Position numbers and translations under genes: made by a program. Source: Nymphaea colorata (taxonomy: Eukaryota > Streptophyta > Magnoliopsida > Nymphaeales > Nymphaeaceae). From it: a DNA stretch of 64,000 nucleotides. The notes beneath the pieces were generated by a model that did no database searches, was not told the origin of the DNA, and saw nothing but the letters and a program-made list of their open reading frames with translations. Position 1 is the stretch's first letter. Each line of letters starts with the position of its first letter. Below are positions 12,846 through 23,900 of this stretch, one piece after another. Location of the stretch: NCBI RefSeq assembly GCF_008831285.2, contig NC_045141.1, positions 18,348,848 to 18,412,847 on the forward strand, written 5' to 3'.

Positions 12846-12916
12846 CACCTTCTCCTTCACCACTGCTTCTTCTGCAACAGTGGTGCTACGAAGGCATATC
12901 TTGCGTCTGCCACCGC

Positions 12917-12998
12917 TTTAAAATGAAGCGCGTCGGCCACGGTTGATGCATGGGTGAGTTGGGCTTCTTGCACTTCCTTACACGTACGTAATACGTGG
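12917..12998 (-). promoter_or_regulatory. Candidate seed promoter elements of MT4: TATA-like box, RY motif, ABRE cores
   Basis: Upstream of the MT4 start (12845), read on the minus strand, are TTTTAAA at 12923-12917, an RY core CATGCA at 12952-12947, and ACGT cores at 12981-12990 and 12993-12998 (ACGTGG on the + strand). RY and ABRE elements are established cis elements for B3 and bZIP factors of the embryo maturation programme, consistent with an Ec metallothionein. Motif presence is seen; activity is inferred. Confidence 0.5.
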
Positions 12999-15806
12999 AA
13001 GCTTGATGAATGTGGGTGCTGCAGACTAAGCATGAGGGGCACTTTCGCCTAGTTTGTCATGAATAAGCAAACCATAGCTTTAGCCTTAGCACAGTATTTT
13101 GCAAATTATAAAGAAAAGTTCCTGTTAAGTACCTTTTAAGACGCGATTCATACTTACTAACCATGTAGATGCCATTTTGAGGTTCAAATATAGACATGAA
13201 ATCATGCCCTTTTATGATCAAATCAAGTAGCCCAAGTCAAAAATGTCGGGCTCCTGTCTTACCATTATATAATTATGCCAGTTTAACACGCATTTAGTTT
13301 GATTGTAAGGTCTTTGAGTATAGGGAAAGCATCCGTATTATTTGCTTTGTGAAACTTTTAACTCCAAAGTTCGATAAACGAGTTTCAAATAAGGATAGAA
13401 AGTTTCATTTAAGAAATTAAGGTTGAAATAGTTCTTTCTAGATATTGAAACATGTTATAAAGTAGTAACTATATATAGTTACTTAAGCACCTTTTAGCAG
13501 GAATTGTATAAAATTATAAATTAAAGGTGCAAAAGCTAAGGACCAACTTGCAAATATGCTTCGGAAGGCAGAGACCAATTTACCAAAAGTGAAAAATGAT
13601 TTCGTTATCCAACCATGTTAAAGTATGACTCCAGTTCCGGACAAAGTATTAACTTTAGTTATTTGAACACTTGTAACAGGAACCTTGCGCAAAAAAAAGT
13701 TAAATATTAATTTGCAAATCCACATTAGGCGGAGCCCTTTTAATTTCAGTAACATAACCGGCCCATTGTATTTCTTGGCGTTCCAGATTCAATGCGATTC
13801 ATCAGCACATTGTTTGTCTATGAATAAATATGAGTTACTACCAACAGCATCTTCCACAGATTCTATTGAAGAAATAGCACAGTTACTATTTGCCTATTTT
13901 GAAACAACTTGCAGTTCGGCAACCATGCGTCGGGTCAAGTTACAGTACACAGTGAATCAATTTAGAATGTGAAGACCAAAATCCTGAGTTGTACTGAATC
14001 TAGTAACTGTTGATGTTGAGGAAAACTTTCCATGCACCAGTGCCATAAGCAGAAAAGCAACATATTAATGTGCTTAACTAGGATTGTAAGATCAAATCTA
14101 TGCAACATTTGCAATGCAGAAAGCTTTTAAACTAAAACTGATGGAGCAGATTACATGCGTATCATGTGACAAATACAGGCAATCTTAGCAAAACGTCTAG
14201 TATATAGCAAAAAATTATTAGCTTAGCAGAATATAAAACCATGGAATAAGATACACCTAAGATGATGGTCACAGGCAAACAAGAAATGACATAGCTTGGT
14301 ACCACATTCCGCTGATGGTCCATATATAGTGCACCAAGAGCAGTAAAGATAAAAACGAAAAAATTAAGATCATTTGATTGCAAAAAAATTGTTTGTGAAT
14401 ATTAATGATGTCACAAGTCAGTGAAGCAATTAAGCAAAGAAGGAAGTCTTCAGCTTCTTCCAGACTGTAGATCTGACTACTGTTGGAAATGTCATCTTAG
14501 CATCTCAACGAGGATGTCAGCATCAAAACAAACATTACTTGACAAGTAGTAAGTTTATTGACATAAAGCTGGCTGTACATGGACGATTCCTGCACATGAA
14601 TGATCACCATGCTGCAGGTACTTTGAGGGGACAAGGAACAGGCTTTAATCTTACATGCCCCTGATTTGTTCCACGTCCATTAAAGAAGCTCAATCGGTCT
14701 GCACTTCCTCCTGTGAGACTGAATTTAACGCTAGCTAAAAAGCTTCTTCATGAGCAAGAACGAGGTTTGTTTTCATCTAATTATCTATAAAGCTTATCAT
14801 ACACAATTCATATGAAATCCTTGATTACTCACAGGAATTTAATCATCTGGAAAGAGGACATTCCTTCTGTCAGTACCCCATAATACAAGAGTTAGCTAGA
14901 AATAGAAAAAACTACTAAAATTGTTTCCAAGAGAGTACAAGGCTCTGTTCAGTATCAGAGGACCCCGATTCTTAAAAAATAACACACATTATGACAATGT
15001 CATCCAACGAAATGTGCTGAACAGACCAAGCATCAGGGACTGTAGCCACATCAAGCAAAAGAGAAAATCGGAACTGCTAGATGCTTCCCGATAATAGTTC
15101 ACTATGCAGTACGCACATATCCTTTGTACTCAGGAAATGCACAAAAATACCTGCAGACCTTCAAAACAATCATGTAGTAATTCCAGAGCTGGTAACTTGG
15201 TACAGATCCTGGAGACTTGAACAGAGATTACTGCTGAAAGCATTCATTCCTATTGTCTAGAGTGCGGAATTGCTAGCTAAGCATGAGGCTTGATATGGTG
15301 TTTCGTTTGATAAATAGCAAAATCCATGAAATTGTCAACTACTGTTTAGGTGACTAAGTAGCTCTGTAACAAGCAATAAACCATCTACAGTAGTGGATGC
15401 AGCTTTTAAAGATTCGCAAGCTTGCACTCCTACAGTTGGATTTTGGGGATACCTTTCAAGGGAAAGGCTTTTGTTTATCTCAAACACGCATATGTGCAAG
15501 TGTTTCTGCTTTTTTAATAACATGCAACATAGTAATCTATGCCAAACTGCTAAAAGATTACTGACTTGTGGCAACTTCAGACCAGATTAAATCTCAGCCA
15601 ATAATTGGACTAAAGATAAAATATAGAGTAAATACAAGAATGATATTGATGACCAGCAGTCTCTGAGCGAAGACAAAAAGCCAAAACAAGTAAATGCACT
15701 GAACATTTTCTCCTCTTTTGTCTAACTTCTGAACCGACGATTTTACACTTACGACCACTGATAACTTGATAGTATTATGACGATCAAAATTGGACGGGTT
15801 CAAATG
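12999..15806. other. Intergenic spacer, MT4 promoter side to plastid-protein 3' end
   Basis: AT-rich, with no supported coding region. It includes a perfect 20-bp palindrome at 13464-13483. Related motifs around it (TTAAGCACCTTTTAGCAGGAA, echoed near 13650-13685 as TTGAACACTTGTAACAGGAA) suggest an old, unidentified repeat between about 13120 and 13720. The last few hundred bases probably include the 3' UTR of the minus-strand gene that follows. Confidence 0.4.
13464..13483. repeat. Perfect 20-bp palindrome
   Basis: The sequence AGTAACTATATATAGTTACT equals its own reverse complement. It sits in an AT-rich spacer with diverged repeat copies around it. Confidence 0.9.
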
Positions 15807-17633
15807 CTATTTTACAGAGATCTCCTGGTCTATAATAGCATGCCTCATCAAAACAATCTCTTTCAACAAGTTTTTGTAAGTAAAGGGGCGAACAGCGGCC
15901 CTGAGAAATAGTTCAGGGGGGATTTTGCTCTTCTTGACTCTCCTCCTCCCATAGCCCTCATGCTCCCATTCTGGTACACTTTTCTTAGCTTCAAGCGTCT
16001 TTGCAGTAGCAATTTCCTTCTGCTCCACTGCATTCTGCTTCTCAAGCTTGGAGTTGTCATTGATCCATTCCATTTGCCTCTTGTAAAATTCACTCTTCAC
16101 TTCCATACTTTTCTTAACCAGGCTTTCCATGGCCTGTGGATCCTTAATGGCTTTCTCAAACTCTTCTTCCCAGTATTTTTCTGTCTCTTCTTCTGTTACA
16201 CTCTCTTGCTTAATCCCCAGCTCCTCATATTCATCATCCTCACCTTCATCTTCATCTATAACAGCCGAATCATCGTCATCGTCGCCTTCCTCCCCGTCAT
16301 CTTCTTCAATCCAATCAAAATAAGTAACCTCAGTTTCTTCGTCTTCGTCTTTCGCATCGCAGCCCAACTCCATTTCTTCCAATTTGGCTTTCCACTCTTT
16401 GGTCCAAGGATGCAAGAGTGGCACAGGATGGTTTGCCAATAAAAACTCCCAGCATACTGACTTCTTCTCATCATCCAGTTTCTCATATGCCTTCACAACA
16501 TCATCGACGTATGCTTTGGGATTCACTCTGACAATCTTGCAGAGACCACCAAAATATGTAAACATTTCGCTCCTACCATCTTCAAGTTTCACCTCAAACA
16601 TGGAATTGCCCTCTGTTGCAGGATCAAGCAGTGGGACGAGAGCCTGAAAGAACATATCTTGTGGCTCAAACCTACATTGGTAGACAGGCCTCTTCACGTA
16701 TACTATATCAGGCCTCATCCAAGCTGCACATTGAGTGATCAAAGCCCTAGTCTTGTTCCCAAGCCTACCCATCAAATTCCATTTATCTAATCTCTTTTCT
16801 CCTGTTTCTAAGGCCACTTCCGATACGAGGGTCCATTCTTTCCATGGCAATTCCCTGAGTTTCCACTTTGGATGCCTAACAAAAACCCAGAAATGCTTCA
16901 ATCCAATGCTCTCATCCAACTGACTCAAACGCTTACCGTAATCGTTCACCATGTCGAACTGCTCGATTTGTTCCCACTCTTCGTGGTCCTTGACGGATGA
17001 GATTATGCTGACGCGCTCATCGGAAAACCTCCCTCTGATCGGGTCTCCAACGACTACTCCTCGCCACGAATAGGGCCCGTACTCGCCATACTTGTACCAG
17101 TCGTAAGGGTGGCGCAGAGCCGGGTCGTCCTGCTTCATGAACCGAACCTTGCGGTCGTAGCCGAGGCCAATAGTTTCGAGCTCTTCCTCGGTGAACTCGT
17201 CAGCGTAGTTCTTGTCGGGGTCGTTCTTCCTGAAGAAGAAGTTATCTGCGATTCGCCTGCTGCGCTTCCGGGCATTCCGCTTGGCTTCTCTTCGCACCTC
17301 CGCGTTTCCTTCTATCCGGCCGGACGACGGGCCACCAGGCTTCTTCTTGCTCCTCCCGGCGAAGGCAACGATGCTCGCCGGTGATCCCACTTTCTGCAAA
17401 CGCGAGGAAAACAGGTCCTTGGCGAAGTTGGTCAATGTTGGTGTTGGCTGCTCGAGGGTCAGGGGATTTTTGGTGCTCCACCGCATGCAGTACATGGGTC
17501 GTCTTCTTCTTTCAAGCATTGGATAAGGTTGCAAGGTTTGGGCCAAGGGGTAAGATTCAGAAGAAGAAGAATGAAGTCTTTTAAGCCCAACCCAGTGGTT
17601 TACAGAGAGAAGGGAGTTGAGAGAAGAAGCCAT
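15807..17633 (-). CDS. Intronless plant protein, probably plastid-targeted, with acidic segment, 608 aa
   Basis: A single uninterrupted frame starts at the first ATG, 17633 (context AAACATGGC), and ends in TAG at 15807. The frame is open a little further upstream but without an ATG. The N-terminus (MASSLNSLLSVNHWVGLKR) is rich in Ser and basic residues and lacks acids, as in a chloroplast transit peptide. A basic stretch with RRIADNFFFRKNDPDKNYAD follows. The central part is rich in Trp, Tyr and Pro (HPYDWYKYGEYGPYSWRGVV, FWVFVRHPKWKLRELPWKEW, LITQCAAWMRPDIVYVKRP). A run of Asp/Glu in the C-terminal third (including EEGDDDDDSAVIDEDEGEDD) comes next, then a lysine-rich helical tail ending DQEISVK. 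It looks like a conserved plant plastid protein of the nucleoid or ribosome-associated kind, but I cannot name the family. Plastid location is inferred from the leader only. Confidence 0.85.
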   Translation of the reverse strand: MASSLNSLLSVNHWVGLKRLHSSSSESYPLAQTLQPYPMLERRRRPMYCMRWSTKNPLTLEQPTPTLTNFAKDLFSSRLQKVGSPASIVAFAGRSKKKPGGPSSGRIEGNAEVRREAKRNARKRSRRIADNFFFRKNDPDKNYADEFTEEELETIGLGYDRKVRFMKQDDPALRHPYDWYKYGEYGPYSWRGVVVGDPIRGRFSDERVSIISSVKDHEEWEQIEQFDMVNDYGKRLSQLDESIGLKHFWVFVRHPKWKLRELPWKEWTLVSEVALETGEKRLDKWNLMGRLGNKTRALITQCAAWMRPDIVYVKRPVYQCRFEPQDMFFQALVPLLDPATEGNSMFEVKLEDGRSEMFTYFGGLCKIVRVNPKAYVDDVVKAYEKLDDEKKSVCWEFLLANHPVPLLHPWTKEWKAKLEEMELGCDAKDEDEETEVTYFDWIEEDDGEEGDDDDDSAVIDEDEGEDDEYEELGIKQESVTEEETEKYWEEEFEKAIKDPQAMESLVKKSMEVKSEFYKRQMEWINDNSKLEKQNAVEQKEIATAKTLEAKKSVPEWEHEGYGRRRVKKSKIPPELFLRAAVRPFTYKNLLKEIVLMRHAIIDQEISVK

Positions 17634-18007
17634 GTTTGAGAACCCTCGAGTCGAAGAGCCTCTGATCTGCACAAGCTCAACTACTCAACTCCATCACCCA
17701 CAGCACAATTATTTACGACATTAACAGAATTATGACCAGATAAAAAGCATAAATTCAAGAGGAAGATACACGACTACGACAATGTGAAGCGAGCATTTTG
17801 ATAATATTGATGCAGCAACAGTGCCGAACCTCACGGTTTGAGAACAGAAACAGACTCGAAACGACAACGAAAAATGTGCACAAAAGCAAATTGGCCGGGT
17901 AATGGACGTAATTTGAAAGAAACTCTTCATTTGGTTCGGTTTTTATGAGATGGCACTATTACTAAGATGTAAACGTTGTTAAAACCTGTCCTCGAATCGA
18001 GTTGGAC

Positions 18008-18010
<3 letters not shown>

Positions 18011-18047
<37 letters not shown>
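18011..18047. repeat. (GA)18 microsatellite
   Basis: An uninterrupted AG dinucleotide tract about 380 bp upstream of the minus-strand plastid-protein start. GA tracts in plant promoters can bind BPC/GAGA factors; relevance here is only inferred. Confidence 0.95.
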
Positions 18048-18050
<3 letters not shown>

Positions 18051-20758
18051 AAAACATCAAATCTAATTTTTTGAAAATAAGTAACTAAGAGGATGTATAC
18101 AGGCACACACATACGTGCACTTCATCCGTTTCCATAGATATCTTTTTTGTATTTTGCAACAAGTTCTCCTTCACAAATATCTAGCAAGCAAGGCTCGACA
18201 TGAAGTTTGCATGTAAATGAACTGCGATTGATGAAGGATCCAATTGTCTTAGAGGCATGAAGGTGCCATTTTTGTTTACAATGCCATATTTTTGCACGGT
18301 TAGAAGGATCGAACTTACTCATATTTAACAAAAAATGGCCCGTTTTCCTTTGTTTATGTTTTCATTTTGTTATATCACAAAAGTGTCTACATGTGTGTAA
18401 CTCCTGCAATTGTGTCAATAGGTCTACCATTAAGGAGATTTTTGCTAAATGTCCTACAATATTAAGGAAATTTCTAACATTTTGGTTTCATTTTCATTGG
18501 CATTATGTGTTTGATTATTTGTAAAAGATAATATAGCAACTTCACAATGTGCGTCCCTTTTTATAAACAAACTAACCGCGCTTTTATAAACAAACTAACG
18601 GCGCTTTATTAAACTCTTGATTTTTTAAGTTTTCCTTTACGAATTCATGGTCGAATTGAGAGGTTTGTTTATGACATCAGTGAAGCTGTTTTTAAATTAG
18701 CCAGGAAGAAACTTAAGAGGTCATTAACCTTCTCTTGCTCTCTCTCTCTTTGTAAACACTGCCTCCTTTTTTTTTTAAAATAAAAAATGATAAATTAATT
18801 TTAGTGTATATTGTTAGTGGGCGGTTATTTCCCACCATTGTGGCCACTCCCTAAAACTTGGGGGAGTTGAGAGTCTCAGGAAAAAAAATTACCTAAACTG
18901 TTTTAAACGAGAGTTTGGCCAGTGAGAGAGAAGGCTGCGTCCTTTCTTCTTCTCTAGAACATCTTGCCTTCATAGCTTGTTCTTCTTGTTACTTAGTTGG
19001 GACTTGGTCCATTGGTAGTGCATGAGAAGGTATGGTTTATGGCCTTTTATATGCATGAATATTTCTTGTTTTACATGCATGAGTATTTCATACGGATGAG
19101 TTTACTGATATACATTGATGTGCATGATTCCATTTTTATGGATATACCCATGTGCTAAGATGCCAGCATGACATGCATGACCGCTCACATGATGTCACCC
19201 ATGTCTATGTATGTATCACCCTTTATTTCACTTGATTTGCTTGTCCATGTACCATAACAAGGCTTATAGCTAATCAGTACACGATCATACGCTATATACA
19301 TGTTCTGTGAATCTTTGCATGTGCACGCCCAAGTCTGCTGTTGACCTTGATAGAAGGGAAATATGAGTGCCTTGATGTTGCCATTCACCTGGAAGGCTCC
19401 TTCTCCACCATTGTACTGACCTGTTTTTTTTTTCTAAGAAAGTGAAACCAACCGGAAAAAGCAGAGAAGGCCTATGTTCTGGCTATGGTGGCATATTTAA
19501 ATTAACATATCATATTTCATACCATTTCTTGAACTAAAAAAGAAGTTGGCACAGGCTGATATGAGCGGATGTGTATCGGCTGACACATCGTATCACTGTG
19601 AAAAACTGATTCGGCAATTTTTTGGTACCGACATGGAACTGCATCACTCTTAACTACCCATGTCCCATCCGACATTACCAGCATTTTTCTTATTAGCTTC
19701 TTTTTCTTCTGATTTTCAGGCCCATGAATGGCCCGTGGCTAATAATTGTGCTACATCAACGCATTCATGAAATCAGCATTATCCACTTCTCCTACTTTCC
19801 AAGTTAGTTGCTTTGCTTTTTAGTGGTCGATTATATCTTTGTTTGGATGGAAAGATTCTCAAGTTTTGGAGGTTGAAGGAAAATACACCTCTGTTGATAT
19901 GATACTTGAGAAAACCCCCACCATGAGGGATGAAACTGACACCAGCCCCTGGCCTTTCATGGCAGTTGTGTCGGGAACAGTCTTCTTCATGGTTCGTTTC
20001 TTTCTCTTTTCACGCAACCCAGGAGCACGTAATTGGTAGAACAAAAGTAACATAGAAAATGTTCAAAATTTCATTCTTGAAAAGTGACACTCTCCGTCTC
20101 AGCCTCACTCTCGAGTCTCATCTCATCGCTCCAGAATAAAGCAAGGGCCCCCGTTCTGAAAATTAGTCCCACTTGTGGGTGTTGGAGTGGTATATCCTTA
20201 ATGAGTATGCTTCAAGTAGGCATTTATCCCACTTCCAGTCATTTATGGGCCAATCCACATTTCTTAGAACTACTGTTTCACGAGATAAAGACAGAGCATT
20301 TCTGGTATTAAAACTTTGGAGTTTTTGTTATTCCATGCGTTATGACTGTGCGTTGAAAAATAAATTGTGCTAAATCTCTTGACAACTATCAATTTGAGAA
20401 AAAGGGTTGCATTTACAAAAGTTATTGTCAAACAGCTATGGTTAATATTTACACAGTAATTTGCTTTTTGAAAATTGAAATTCAAGTGGGTGGAGCTCAT
20501 CCGAACTCCTTCCTTGGACGTGCTTATGTAAGAGAAATCTAAAGATGTGCATGTGTTTGGCTCATTAAGAAAAGAAACTTGATTTTGGTTGAGTAGCACA
20601 TTCTCTATGCTTTTCTCTAGCACATAACATCAAACAACGAGTAGCAGTTACATACTTGTTCAGTACAGGAAAACAGTGGACAGCAGTCACACCCTGTCCT
20701 CTTCCATTGAAAGCAAAGAAGAGACGCAAGAACAGCTATTCCTCTTGGAAGAGGTCCG

Positions 20759-20814
20759 CCTGTTCCAGGAACAAACAGAAGAGAGCGTTCTGTTCTGCTT
20801 GTTCCTGGAACAGG
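20759..20814. repeat. Inverted repeat: 22-bp arms, 12-nt loop, one mismatch
   Basis: The left arm (20759-20780) begins CCTGTTCCAGGAACAA and the right arm (20793-20814) ends TTGTTCCTGGAACAGG. The arms pair over 22 positions with a single mismatch around the loop GAGAGCGTTCTG. Each arm also contains a near-palindrome, TGTTCC(A/T)GGAACA. A smaller inverted repeat, CCTCTTGGAAGAGG, lies just upstream at 20741-20754. It is about 180 bp before the GEX3 start codon. Confidence 0.92.
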
Positions 20815-20990
20815 AAACCGACTAACATGCTCCTAGTTTTTTTAGTTTTTGTTTTCTCAGGTTTAGCTTGTAGCTGAACGTAGGATTCCTCTTTAGCGTA
20901 GTTCTTTCATTTCTTATTCTTAAAGTGGAACCTGCTGTTTCTTTTTTCTTATGTGCATTTATACATATATTTCTCTCTTACAGTTGAAAC

Positions 20991-23900
20991 ATGGTGAACC
21001 CCAGGAAGATGCTGATGTTCCCAATTCCGATTTTCATCTTCTTAGCACTTTCTCTGAGCATCCTTGGAGGTTTGACGTCAAATCACTGAATTACAATCAC
21101 AAATTATGCTGATGTTTTCCTAATATTTTCAAAATATGTCTGGTATATATACATTTACACACCCACATCTATATAGATATATAAAATATAATATGTGTGT
21201 ATGCATGTATTTATCTATGTATGTATGTATCATTGTGTGTATAAGTATTTATGTATTTGCACTGAAAGAAGAAATGATTTTGAACAAGTAGAAGTGAGTA
21301 GCATGCTCTTGATTATGCAATAAACATGAAAATTTTCAGAAGAAAGTTCTCCAAGAAGACATTTTTTCTCAGAGAAGAAGCTTTTGGCCTACAAAGTTTA
21401 GTCGTTGAATTCATTTCTCTAGTAAAAAATTGTAAATCTACAACAGGAGGTTTTAAACACTCTATCACAATTTAAGAGAGTAATGGATTTAACCTATTGA
21501 ATTAAACTTTTGTACTTGGCATTCTGTTGGCAAATCACCCTCTACCTTCTTACAGATGAAGTCATTGACAAACTGAGTAGGCTATCAAAACCACTAGTGG
21601 GAGATGATGAACGAATATATACCTGTGCTGGCAAGAATTTTTTTGCATTTGAAAGCAACGGCATTGTTGCATGGAGAATTCAGCTTAGTTATGTTTGCCA
21701 TACAGATATAGCTCCAGCTTTTGACAGTACTGGAAGGGTAAATATGTTCTGAACTCTTCTTGTAATTCCAGAAGTATATCATGTTACCTTGGCTAACTAT
21801 TATGTCATAAGCAAGGGTCCTTTGAATGGTCGCACCACTGTTTTGAAGCTCTTGCTCATATTTGCTATCAGATACCTCGTCCTGTCACATTGATTGACTG
21901 AATAAGACATTTTTATGTAACTTATGTTGAACAATACTGATATAGATATGTTAGTCAAATTACTAACAGTTTGTGGGAAAAAATAGTTTTTCAGTATCAA
22001 AGTTGGATGTTCAAATTTGGGTGTCTACACAGTTGGAACCGTGTCTCCAACCAAAAAGATTGGGAAATTGATTACCATAAATCTTCCCCATTTGCCACAA
22101 CTGTTTGTTTTTTTATTCATCTTGGTATCAAAATAACCTTATTGTCTGGTGAGATACAGGGTCAACACTGAAGATGGAAAGCATCTTGTAGTTGGGGGCT
22201 TGATGCCTTCTTTTGCTGAGCCATGACCTGTTGCCTGCCTAACAGCCTGTGAGTAAGCCTAGGAGTCTGATCTATTCGAGTCAGCCTTTTGTTGCAAAAA
22301 CTGAGAGTCTCAATTTGGTACAATCAGGCTGCTTTCGAGATCAAGTGGTTGAGCATCCAATCTTTACCACAAGATTACATTTACATGAAATGCACTATTG
22401 GTCTCTACAGATCATGAGTAGCCAACCTAGAAATTCCCCGTCATTTTACTTCTGCCTACTGTCCCTCTTAACTCAGCATTCAAAAGCTTGACGACACCTG
22501 CTTCTTAGTTATGGAAGAAGAAAATCCTTCTGTGCATCTAGAGATACCTCGATTAATCATGTCAGCATGAGCTTGTTCTGTGATTCTCTATATGTTTTAA
22601 TAACTTTAGGTAGCAAATAGGTGTAAAAGAAATTATTATAGTCTTATCAACATTATGGTTCTGTAGTTTCTGGTTGTACTTGGTGTTCATAAATGATCCT
22701 ATGTCTTATCAACATGAGTATACTGTTTGCTATTGTATGTAGTGTTTATGGGTAGTCATATGCTGAAAGGATTTGTGATCAGAAAGACTAATTTGTGGAT
22801 CATATCATGTATTGCATACTATTTAATCAATGACTAAATCTATAAATTGCTTCCTAAAGTTTTATCTAGAAGACTGTGTGAGCAGAGAAAGGGAGCAAAG
22901 TTGTGCACAGATTTATACATAGTAACTGCTGCAATGGAAGATTGGATGTATTTGTGTACTTTACATGCATGACATGAGCAACCAGAGGAGAAGATGTGGA
23001 GTAGGTGGAGAAGAGGATGAAATGAAGTAATGCAGCCCATTGAGGATACAGCTGAACAAGAAATGATCCAATTTAAGACCAAAATAAGCTGTCTGATTTG
23101 CAAATGTAGAGTGACTATTGGAAGGACTTGATATTGAAGATCTTATTTCGACCTAAAAGGAAATTATAAGAGGATCATAGAAGGAATACTGAAGCATGGC
23201 TGAAGTTGAGGGAAAAAAATGATTAACCTCACCAAAATACAAATATTATCTGAAACCAAAAGCGAATAAAGCATTGTTCAACTTATCTTGACAATCAACA
23301 GAAAAATAAGTAAATAAATAGTATAAAATAAATTCTTCACCCATGGACTTCCTACTTTGGTCTATGCCATCCTGTCTTTGTCACCCGTTTTTGCCCAACA
23401 AAAACTTCTTTGTTGCTAGGCTTCAAACAGCAGAGCATTTCTTCAGAAAAGTGCATGCACTATGAACTACATTGCATTGTGAAACTTTGCTTGTTATCTC
23501 ACATGTTTTCCATTCTAATGTGAAAGGTGCCAACAAATTTTGGTCTTTGTTCCAGAGCTACACATGATTGTTGTCAAAGCATGTAAAATGGTGCTATTTT
23601 GGTGTCACTTAACTTCAAGCTTTTACAGATCCATTTGATTGCTGAAGACAGGGTTCTAACTATTGTGCCTCCAAAGAACACAACTTCCAAGCCTGTTTCT
23701 AAGATATTCTTTGGTCCTGGCATGCCGTTAGGTGTTTCTGGTGAAATTGTTGGGTTTGCAATAAGTATCTGGGCTCCAGCATTATTTATTACCATAGCAA
23801 ACAGTGGGATCTATGCATTTAGGCTGGATGGAACATCTCTTTGGAGTGCCGGTCCTGCATTCTATCAATCAATTTATCCTCAAGCTTGCTGGAACAATTT

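Larger units (their letters stand above)
17634..20990. other. Divergent spacer between the plastid-protein gene and GEX3
   Basis: Both flanking genes are transcribed away from this region, so it holds two promoters. It contains a (GA)n tract about 380 bp upstream of the plastid-protein start and a strong inverted repeat at 20759-20814. A short protein-like stretch at about 19860-20000 cannot be assigned. A segment near 19550-19640 has TATCGG/TGACACATCG words typical of old plant repeats. An acceptor-like TTACAG lies 7 bases before the GEX3 ATG, so GEX3 may have a 5' UTR intron starting in this spacer. Confidence 0.45.
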
